Shown here piece after piece: positions 35,701-47,700 of a stretch of 64,000 nt of DNA. The notes beneath the pieces are model-generated. The model saw only the letters and a program-made list of their open reading frames with translations, was not told the DNA's origin and made no database searches. The position numbers and the translations under genes are program-made. Position 1 is the first letter of the stretch. Every line of letters starts with the position of its first letter. This DNA comes from Tubulanus polymorphus (taxonomy: Eukaryota; Nemertea; Palaeonemertea; Tubulaniformes; Tubulanidae): the NCBI RefSeq assembly GCF_964204645.1, contig NC_134025.1, positions 13,895,001 through 13,959,000 of the forward strand. Direction: 5' to 3'.

Positions 35701-38700
35701 GTAGAAAGGCACCGCACCAATCTAATTCGAGGAGGAGTTGCAATCTATATAAATGATGAAATCGATTTTAAAATTCGAGGTGATCTATCAATTTTTAAAG
35801 AAAGACAGTTTGAATCGTGTATCCTCGAAATAAAAGACTTGAGAAAACTCACCCACGATATGTAAACTACTTAAATTATCGGAACAACTTAAATTATATA
35901 AAGCGTAGGGCCAAGAAAACCTACTACGCTGACAAAATTTTATCATTTGAAAATAATGCAAGAAAGCTGTGGAGTTTTTTGAAAACAGTCATAGGTAAGC
36001 AAAATGATAAAACATGTGTAACTTCTAGTAATTTCATAATTAAAGGAAAAGTAATGAGTGATCCTGTAGAAATATGTAACTCTTTCAATGACTTTTTCAG
36101 TACAGTTGGAAAGTCATTTGCCTCAAAAATAAAGAACCCTACCAATAATTATGATGTATACTTAAAGCGATCTAACAATAACTCAATATTTCTTTTTCCT
36201 ACGGACCAAAAAGAAGTTCAAACTTTCATAAATAGTCTACCTTACAAAACTAGCTGTGGTCATGATAATTTGAATAACATACTAATAAAATCAATTGCCC
36301 ATGAGATTTCTATGCCTTTAACAATTGTATCCAACAAGTCGATGAGTGAAGGTCACTTCCCTACAAATATGAAAACCGCTAAAGTTGTGCCTATTTTTAA
36401 AGCTAAAGACAAAAAAGACATCAATAATTATAGACCGATATCCCTCCTACCAGTTTTATCTAAATTACTGGAAAAGATCATACATAAAAGACTCTACAAC
36501 TTTGTCAATAAAAATAACTTACTCTATAAAAGCCAATACGGATTTAGAGCCAATCACTCAACCAGTCATGCTTTGACTGAATTTTTGAGTCATGCTATTA
36601 ATAGTATTGATACAAAGAACTTTATGCTAAGTGTATATTTAGATCTTTCTAAAGCTTTCGACTCACTCGATATTAATATTCTTATCAAAAAATTAAATTA
36701 TTATGGCGTTCGTGGAATAGCTTTAGATTGGTTTAAAAGCTATCTTACAGATTGAAATATGTTTGTGCAATATAAAAATCATAATTCAGAGTTGAGAAGC
36801 GTTGAGTATGGAATACCACAGGGCTCAATACTAGGGCCTCTGCTTTTTATCATTTATACCAACGACTTGACCCTAAATTTAAAAAGTTGTAAAGCTGTTC
36901 TCTTTGCGGACGACAGTACACTATTTGTTATTAATAAAAATCTTAAAGTTCTAGTTTCTAATATGAAAAATGACCTAAATGTTGTTATAGATTGGTTTAA
37001 AGCCAATAAGCTTACCCTTAACCTTACTAAAACAGCATATATGTTATTTAAGCCTTATTCATTTAAAGTTAATCATAATGAAATCAATCTGAAATTTGGC
37101 AATCAGTCCGTAAAAAATGTAAAAAATTTCAATCTGCTTGGTCTTAATATAAGTGAAAATTTGTCCTTTGAAGAACATGCCCATACCGTAATTAACAAAA
37201 TCAATAAAAATCTATACATGATTAAAACACTTAAAAATTTTGTTCCAACCTGGACCAAAAGAATCCTATACTTCAGTTATATCCAAAGCCACCTAACATA
37301 TTGCCTAAACTTATGGGCTCCTCTAATTACCAAATCTACTCTGGACAAAATATTCATCCTTCAAAAAAGAGGAGTACGTTTGATCAAAAATTCAGATATT
37401 TGCTCACCATCGTCCCCGGCATTCAAGTCATTAAATATATTTAAGCTATATGATCTAATCAATCTTGAAATGTTAAAAACTGCATATAACCTCTGCAAAT
37501 CCAAACTACCGGCACCGGTCCTAGATATATTTAATAGAAATTCATTTACTCATAATTATAACACCTGCCAAAGAAACCATCCCAGAATAGGCTTACATAA
37601 CACAAGTTTATATAATAGATCCTTTATGAAAAATGTACCAATGATATGGCAAAACAGCACAGACACCTTGAGAAGTTCTCCAAGCATCAAAACACTGATA
37701 AATAGATTTAAGAAAATCACAATTTCCTCTTATTGAAATCAATTGAAATTAAATAATCGTTCTCTTAAATGATAATTCTCCAATTCATTGTCGCTTTAAA
37801 CATTGATAAAAATGTTCTATTTGTGGAATCAAATTTTAGGCAGGCTATTTCTCTCTTCATCCGCCCCATTCCATTTCATCTCAACCATAACACTTGTACT
37901 TGCTTTGTATTGTTGTCAGTGTGCATGGGACTCTCGGGTTTACAGCTTATAATGGCTTCCATGCATCCTGCCATATATATATATATATATATTTATATAA
38001 TGTATACTTTGTAATTTGTTAACCATATATATATGGAAAATAAACTTGAACTTGAACAGGATTGGATCTGTGTTGATACAAGATGATCGTCCTGTGGCGT
38101 AAGCGAAAATTTTATCATTATACTTATGGACATGATATTAATATTGTGACCGATCACAAGCCACCGGTTGCGATCGTAGATAAACCGCTTCACAAGGCTC
38201 TGAAACAACAGGCCTTGCTGCTCTGTTATCAGAAATGTCAATTCTCAGTTATGTATAAGCCTGGAACTCAGATGCCCGCTCTCGGAGAAACCCGATAGTG
38301 AACTGATTAACTTTTCACCCCTCAAGCCAGACTGTTTGCAAAAGATGAGGCATGCTACTGTGCTGGATGAGGCCATCCCAAAATAATGATCTCTTTGCTG
38401 TAACCCGACCTACCCAACTTCTAAGGTACCGAGTGAAAACTTTTTTTGGGATTCATTGAAATAAATTCTATTTTTGATATTGTTTCCATATAAAAAAGGT
38501 GGTGAATTTTTTGCCCTAAAAATTATCAACAAGAAACTTAACTTCAATAAATTATTTGAGGCCTGCAAAAAATTGTAGAATTTCTGGTATAAGCTAATGT
38601 GGAATTGCAAATTTGATATCGAAGTTTTAAGAAATTTCTGGAATTATGAGATTTGGCGATTGGGTAGATGATACAGTCTTCGACTGGTCTAATAAAAAAA

Positions 38701-41700
38701 AAAATTGTCAACTTGTGACTTCGATTCACTTTTGCCTCTAAGCTGGTCTGCAACTTCATTGCCTCCATGGTTGAAAAAAGAGCTCTTCTGATGTCTGCTT
38801 CATCATGAGCATATCGTGTAGCCAGCCAGCCCGGTCCTGGGGCCCGGTCTGGCTGTCACTTGATATCCTAGACTTGAGTCTGGGTTGAAGTAGACATTGT
38901 CATTTAAATAACTTATTCATGTTATTCTGTATGAATTACCCGTGTGTCTTGTATTTTCTTATTTTAAAATTTGTAAATGTATTGATTTTTGGAATTTTAT
39001 CCCGGAATTTCAATGTAATAAGGATCAATAAAGTATTGAATTTAATTGTCACCTTATACACATGCCATCAGTGGAGGCGGAGCCGTATATGACAGCTATG
39101 CTATGATAAATTGCTAATCTCATGAAACCTGCATACGTCTAATATCGAACATATTTTCTAAAACATTTGAATATTGAAATTATATGTTTACACATAGACC
39201 GCTTGTAGCCACATATGAAATTCACGCCGGCCCAACTCAGATCGTAGATAGCTTCGTCATTCCACTAGCATCCCCATGTCAGGGTCTGACTTTTATATCA
39301 GACTTCCAAATCGTGTATACATCCGCCATTTAACCGAATAATCCGATTTACTTATCATTTCTATTTATCCCTGCCGCTCCTGATATAATCATACATCCTT
39401 TACTATTACAATACGTCTTCTCATGATATTCAATGCGATATAAATATTTATCAATAATATTTTGCCAAATAGCTTGTATGTGTACACATAAACCTGTGAC
39501 GTTTTGCACATCGATTTACGGTTGTCGTTTGTAAAATGACGCTGAATGGTTATCATTGTTAAGGTTTCATAATGGTAACGTTTTATAAGTCGTCAAAAAA
39601 ATACTTCTACCTACCTACCGACTCATCCTGTAAACTTGAGTCGGTGTTACGGCAAACAGACAATTATTTTGGGATGGCCTGAGACCCTTACTTCTCTAAA
39701 ACAGTCCATTATCAAGGGTTGGCCTGTCGCGATGAATACACCGTCCAAGAGGGAATAGTGTTACCCAGCGAAAGGGTCGTAATCCCAAAAAGCATGTGCA
39801 CTGAGTTGAAAGATCGTCTACACGCCGGACACCTAGGCATCAACACCTGTCTTCATCGTGTTAGGGAGTTGATATAATGGCCACGTATGTCTACAGAAGT
39901 CAGTTCTACGAATCGTGTTCTACATGCGCTCTGACCGAACGGTTGGATATGCATGTCGTTCAATGCAGGCTGTGGCAAAAGGTCGGATCGGACCTTTTCA
40001 CCTACAAAAATTTGGCATTACCTTGTGACGTCCGATTACTTAAGTAACTTCTTTGAACCTGATTATCTCCCGTCGACCGATGCCAAATCTGTTATCGCTA
40101 AAATCAAGCATCACTTTGCATGTCACAGAATACCAGACACATTTGTGAGTGATGGTGGCCTGCAATATACTTCCTCAGAATTCAGAGCTTTTTGGAAGAG
40201 TTGGGGATTCTCACATGAGTTCTCCAGTCTGGGAAGCTGATGGGGTTTCAGAAGCTGCCATAAAACAAGCTAAACGATTAATGCGTAAGTCGGTTCTGTG
40301 TAATGAAGATCCCTATATCGGTCTTCTTAATTTGCAGAATACTCTGTCTGAAGGGTTGAACAGCAGCCACTCTTTGGAAAAGCAGATACTCTTTGGATGC
40401 TGCACTAAGACTCAAATATCCACCACGGCCGAATTATTCAAAACAAATGCGTCCTCTCTTGCAGGGCAAATCCGTAAGAAAGAACACATGAGAATAGAAA
40501 CGGCCGCTAGGTTGAACGCTAACCAGAAGGAGTTAAAACACCTTCAACCTGAAGACATATAGTACATGTACAACCAACACAACATGGTGACAGAGCGTGG
40601 AAACCAGCCACTGTTGTGAAATGTTTGCAAGAACATTTGAGTAACAAACACCCCATGGCACGCTTTTGCGATGTAATAGACAGCAGTTGCGATTTAAACC
40701 ACATGGAGTCCGCGAAGCTCCAAGCAGAAGTCTGTCACCGTTGGTCTCGTCAAAGACAGACAAAATACCTGCTCTTCAGTCTGTGCCGTCATCTGTCCTA
40801 ACCGAGCCACTGCCGACTCCTGGTCACGCGTGCTGGTCGAATGGTCAAGCCCCCAAACAAATTGACTCATTGACTTATTTAATTATGTCCAGACTAGGCA
40901 TATTCTATAGAAAATATTGAAACTAATAATGCATAAACTGAATTTACAACTGTATAACATTTTTAGATTTTGTGACTTGTATTAGTTTATTCTAGTAATA
41001 GGGTATCTTGTTACAAATTATTGACATATAAGGCCCTTCAAGGTTGATACCCAAATTTGTCATTTTCTCCTGAACAATATGATAATGCTTCAAAATGCGG
41101 ACATAGGGAGAGGAGCAGGAGGGTAAAATTTTGGCTTTTGTCGACAACTTTTATGGATAGCCCATGGCTTACCTAGGTTTTTTCTATTATCACCTGTCTT
41201 CAGCAACTATAAGCATGCGTCCCAGGGCAACTTGAAGTGTTCTAGATGCTAAACCAATGTCACCATGCCTCGATTCATGGAAATGTAATCAGTATCAATC
41301 AAGTGATGCCATCTATCAACAGCATCATGAAACTAGCAGTGGTTTCCAGGGATGGCATCGAACAAAGAAATGGTCAATGCTATGGTAGACGACAGAATCA
41401 TGAAAACATACATCGATTCTGATGTCGCGTCTGAATTAGTACTTAGTGGCATGATTTCATAGTCGATATCAGTGCGTTAAACGGTAATATAGAGTCATTT
41501 GAAACAATGCCAGTGGAGGTTATATTACAAAGCATTTAGTCCCATAGTCGACGTGTTAATTGGATTAGATTATGCCAACTTGACTTGTTGTTGAAAGAGA
41601 TGATTGGTAAGCCTGGTGAACCAGTTGCGTGATTAACACCACTTGGTCGGACTTTAAGAAAGCAAAATCGTCAGACACGTAGATATTTCTCATGTATACG

Positions 41701-44700
41701 TACGTACTTATGTCGCACACAAAAATTTCAATGACTCAATTTGAATATTCTAGGAAATCGAGACTTGTGAAGCCGATAAGCCAGCAAGATAAGCTAGCAT
41801 CAGTGATCGAAAGAATCATCAAAATACGTTGACTGACACTATCAAGTTGCAATACCGTGGAAACAGGACGCAGCAATTTTGGCAGACAATTACAAAATGG
41901 TGTTTGACCGATTGAAAAGTACTGAAAAGCCCGTATCCGAATTGAGTGCAGAAAAATTGTGGTATTTCCTCATTTTTGCGGATGTGCGACCCATGCATTA
42001 TGTTCGATGCAGCAGCCAAACACGAAGGCATTTCGTTAAATGAAACGGTAATGCGGAGTCCAAACTTGCAGAATGAGTCATCTGTTTTACTACATTTTCG
42101 TAGATTCCTTGTCACGCTCGTTCGAAACATAGCTGAAATGTTCGCTGTATGTTGGAGTAGTACCACAAGATAGTCAAGTCGATATTTCCGTTTTCTCTGG
42201 TGTGACATCGATAATGACAGAGAACCCAACATCTGCTGTCAGCGCGTCACCATTTCCAGCTCAGTTTGTCCCCTAGGAAAATGCGCATAAATATTCTCAT
42301 AAATATATGACCGCAGCCGAAACAGTCTTAAAATACATGTATACGGATGACAGCATGGACTCAGTTTTAGACAACCAGACTAGTGTTGAGTTATATAAGT
42401 AATTATCGAAATCATGGGAAAACGCTGAAATGGTAGCTAGAAAAAATAACTTTCCAACGCGACTGCAGTGCTTGAGCAGATTCTGTTAGGAAAGATAGTT
42501 TCGTAGTAAAGTTGCTACAATATTTGAACACAAACTTCTCGCGCTGGTCATTGTAAGTGCAAAGATCCTACAAGAAATTTGTGAAGCAGGTTATGACTGG
42601 GACGATAAATTAGATTGTGCGTTAGTACGAAAGGCAAAAAACTGGTTGGATAAATTGCATAATCTGGCATTGGTGAACGTTCCTAGGTGCTTACGCTTAG
42701 ACCAGGACTACTTTGTTAACTGTATGGAGTTGCACACGTGAGTTGATGCCTCACAAGAGGCATATGGTGCCGTTTACTATTTACTACACTCCATGTGCGT
42801 ATAATACTGGTTAAGTGTTGTGTCCTATCGTGGCATAGAAAAAGTAAGGTAGCTCCACTGATTGCAACGTCCATACATCTTTTAGAACTTACGGCGGCAG
42901 AATTCGGATTGAAGTTGTCACTTGTTGTTGTTAAAGCATAAGAAATCTCGATCAATGACTGTTTGTCTTGGACAGACAGTATAGATGTTCTCAGTAGGGT
43001 CTGCATTCATAGTAGAACATTCAAACCATTTGTTGCTAACCGTATAGGTTATACTCAGTCTAATTCTGAACCGAGCCAGTGGTGCTACATATCATCGATC
43101 AGTAATCCAGCAGATCTAGAATCTTGAGGGACAGCCGTTTCAAAGTTAGAAGACTGTGTGGTCTGGTGGAATGGACCAGGTTATTTAGTGATAAGTGATA
43201 AAAGTATGTGGCTACAAAAAGTCATAGATCTTCATCCGAAGTACTCAGTCGAAAAAAGGAAGCCAAATCAAGTTCATATGTAACAGGAGGTGGCAAAATC
43301 AAGCAAGCTGCTTGGGTGGCCACCCAGACGCGTTCGTGTTGGCTTATGCGTTTGGACAGCCAACTGAAATATGCTTAATTTCTATCTTATGATTTGTGTT
43401 TCCCTATTCTTTTACCAAGAAAGAGTTGGATAACGAAACCGATCGTAAACCATTACCATTATTATCATGTTGCAGGGACGAATCATATTCTGTCAGATAC
43501 ATTAGCTCGTTATTGGATAATATCAGTATAAATATATAAATTTGCGTAGTTACATAACTATTTGCAGTGAATTGCAGACAAAACATGAAGCCTTAATGGC
43601 CATTTACAAAAACCTAATAGCAATCACAATTGAAAGATGGGCACTGTTAGATTCAGCGCAGAAGTTAGTGAATTGAAGGAGTTACTCATATCCAGTAACA
43701 TTGGTTTAGTAAGGTGCTTTATGAGCTCATACTTAACATAAAAGGAAAGGCATGTTATAATAGTACAAGGTAATTAGATTTTAAATGACAAACAGTTGTT
43801 TATACAAGGAAGAGAAGGTAAATACGAAACGCATTTTTAAGTCGGCCTAATAGATTTTGAAATAAAATACATATAATCATTATAAATTATAAGCCTTCGT
43901 TAAATCAAAAGCATCTCGGATGACATTTTCATATTTTTGTTGCTGAAACTGGAATCAAATCTAGCTGTATCGGGAGATGGGAAAGTATTCTAAGTTCCAT
44001 ACAAACTCTGTCAGGATTTTCAGGATTCAAAAGCCAAGACCTAAGGTTAAAAAATTGTCTCTCCACTCTTTGCCGAGCTTAAAAGTTGACTCGGACAGCC
44101 ACCTATCTACCCTGTACATTACTTTTTTAAACCATGATCTATGAAATATTATCATAACAGACTCGGCAGTTTTAGGAATGAACCGATTACTAAGTTTATA
44201 ATATTTTACAACTAAAAAGATTTTTTGCGTGTGGTTGGGTTAGCAACAAATGCGACATTTGAATTCTCTATCTATTCTCAACCTACAGTAGACCAGTTCA
44301 ACATGAACAATATACACGTGCAAGCAATATTATATTCGCGGGACAGAAGCGATAGTCTATGTTCCCTCGTAGTATCATTCTAGTAGCAATGCAAATTAAA
44401 CCATGCCATATGCGCGGATCCCAACGACCCTGCAACGAAACCGTCTCATCATAAACCTTAGCGTGAAGCCGTAGCACAAATAAGACGCAGAGGCAAGATC
44501 GTAGCGAGTAAGCTACATCGAATGCATTGTTCGAATTCAACTATGTACTGCACAATATTGGTCGACCTGTATGGTGTTTAATGCGAATTAGAATGGTTTA
44601 AAATTCATCTGCATATCCATACAAGCGCTCTTTTCGTCAAGATAACCCCGGCGTTAGCATAGTTAATTTTAGTTCAAAGATTTTCAAACAAATCTTTTTA

Positions 44701-47700
44701 CATTAACCCTTACAATACCAGTACCGCATGGCATAGGGTACAAATTGGGAAGCTAGCATTCCCATACCGTACCATATATGATAAGGTATCGCTTAACCCT
44801 TCTTCCAGAAGGGCATATCTATCAGTATCAGCCGGTGCTGCCATCTGCAAAAAATCCAAGATGGCACCAGCCAGGAAAAAACAATTTGGCTGGATAAAAC
44901 TGTTCAGCAGCTCGTAAATATGCTGACAGTGATGCTGGTGACTTGGAATTTGATAGTGCAGGCAATGATTTCGATGATGATGAAAATGAAATCACATATA
45001 TCCAAATTATTTGTCTAATTTGTAGACCCAAAAGTTATCAACACCATGATATATAATATTTCAGTGTCTAACACATAGGTAACAGTTTTCTGAGGACTGA
45101 AATTATACCCCAATGAAACCCCTTACATCTGGCCTTCTGACATATCGGTAGAAAAGTGGGTAAATGAGTGGAAAAAAAAAACTTTTGAGTTGTTTTATTG
45201 CTTTGAAATTTTTACTACATAAAGTAAGGATACATAGTATACAATTTCAGTTGAAATTGAATAGATCAGTGCATTTTCCTAGGAGACGGAGCAGTTTATC
45301 TGAAATTTTTTAGTGAATTTTTTATGGCGACTATCTTGGATTATGTGACCTTGACCTCAAGTTCACTTATATCCAAATTATTTATGTTTACTTTGTAGGC
45401 CCAAAAGTTATCAACAACATGCTATATAATTTTTCTGTCAGATATTTTGGTAACTATTTAATGAAGCCTCAAATATATCCCTATAAACCCCTAAATTCCC
45501 GGTACAGCAGGGGAGACACACTGCGGTATTGCAAGGGTTAAGAGAATATCCTTTTTCTAAGATTAACAGCTTCATTGATTTTGGTGAGCGGCACGCGTTA
45601 CTTAAATGAGAGCGCTATCATCACAGCTCTGCAGTAAATACCGCAAACTACGCCACGCATCAACATGGAATTTTCGGCACAGTACAAGAAAAATGAAAAA
45701 TCCTCGTCAATTTTATTTCTTCTATAGTAGTTTTCTTTTTGAAGAATGTTGTATGTTGTACCCTTGATATATAATAAATTGCCCATGGGCAAAGTGTGGT
45801 TTACCTTGAAAGCTAGAGGTTGTTTGGAATAAGGGCATTGCTTGAAAAATCTTTTTAATTCGTGACTTTAAAGTTCCACAAGTTTATGTTGTATTTTATC
45901 TTTCTTATCTTAAAGAATTATTTTGTAGTCAAATAAGACCAAAGATATACATTTGGTTACGGTCCACGTCCAAGATTTTGTAGGGTACAGGTAGGCGCAG
46001 CAGGGAAACTATTTAATATTTTCAAAAAAATATGTTTCACAATATGAAAAAAATATTCAAATAAGGCCATCCCAAATTAATTGTCTGTTTGCCGTTACAA
46101 CGACTCAACTTTTCAGGATGAGTCAGTAGGTAGGTAGAATTTTTTTGCAAAATTTTTGGGCAAAAAAAACAAATTTATCACCTTTTTTACATGGAAACAA
46201 TATCGCAGAAATCATCTACGTTGCGCACGGGAAATTTGTCTAATAGCTAGATTTCGAGAATTATTCTAAAATTATAACTTCGTCCAGAGCGTCATCTCTG
46301 TGTTAAAAATGAAACAGTACATTGAATATGTGCACGCTTTTACATTACCAGCTTTAATATAGTCAATATGAGAATGAATGGCAGCTTATTGGAACACTGC
46401 CAGTTTCCAGGAAAACTTAAATTAGGCCACATGTCAAGGCATGTTTTCACACGATGCACACTTGAATTCAAACATACGTAGCTCCTACGTCGGCAGTGTG
46501 TTGGTCAGTCGGCCGTTTTTATCAAAAATAAAATTTATTTCAATGAATCCCAGAAAAAAAGTTTTCACTCGGTACCTTTGAAGTCGGGTCGGTCGGGTTA
46601 TGGCAAACAGACCATTAACCCTTTCGCTGCGTACACGCTTGCACCGCCCCCTACGTAAGGTATTTTCCGAAAAATTCGATTTTTTTCAAATTGTTTTTAA
46701 CCCCGATTTTTCGCGTTTTTATCGAAGATTATGATGTTATTTAGTGAAAATCAGTAAAAAATCATACCAACAGCCTTTTCTGTAGGGGGGGGCGTGTTGG
46801 GGGGGGGGGGTCAGGATGGGTTAGAAATTTTTTTTTTTCAGTTTTTCACCAAAGTGCCTATCTCAGTCTTTGGTGATTGATGCTACGGTGTGGATGAAAG
46901 AAATTCAATTGATATGGGATATCCTTTTCCGCTGGTAGAGGTACGTAAGAGGGGAGCCATCTCAATCCCGCACAAATTACCATGTGCTCAACAGGCTGAC
47001 AGCACCAACTACTGACGCATTTTCGCCATCTGTTGTTTAGAAAGCTAACTATCTTGTCTTACATGCGTTTCCATACTGTGTGCTGTGTACGCGTTCGAGT
47101 TATAAATCAATAGGTGCATGACGTTTCTACAACGTCATACGCACAGCACGTGTCACTCATATGACGTTTCCAAAACGTCACACGTAGCGAAAGGGTTAAT
47201 ATGGGATGGCCTAAAATTCATATGATGTCACATATCAGAGGGTGGCTGAATACTGGGTCTTGGAAACCTCTTCCATTGTTGGCCGCGAAGTTAAAATACC
47301 GGCACAGAAGAAATCGACTATTAGATCGTTTTAAATCCTGGAATTTACGACTACAATATTCAGACCTCGAGCTATACTTGTAGTTTGCTGCTTAATATTT
47401 TCAGGTCACAAGAAATTACAATTTATTACAAATTCTTTCAAACAGAAAATACAGCGCCCATCTTCTGCTACGATTATTCAGCCTATTTTCACGTCACACG
47501 TGCACGCGTTACAGCATCACCTTTAGAAGTGTACTGTACGAGCTTGTGAGTGTGTCGTGTAGCGTGTCGTGTAGCACTCCGCGCGCATGTGGAGGCCTCG
47601 TGTAAGTGAATGTTCGCTTACACTTCAATGTCAATCAAAACAATCACCGGGTATTAAAATGAAACAATACCTATGGCGGATGTGTGAAATAATTATATCC

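Larger units (their letters stand above)
34169..38062 (+). mobile_element. CR1/L2/Jockey-like LINE, internally deleted
   Basis: An ORF1 fragment, the endonuclease N-terminal half, then RT and a 3' tail aataaacttgaacttgaac (38039-38057), made of cttgaa repeats, at the LINE terminus. Intervening 34589-35361 contains a TATATGTGTATG-type microsatellite (34796-34965). On the plus strand, opposite to COQ6. Confidence 0.88.
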
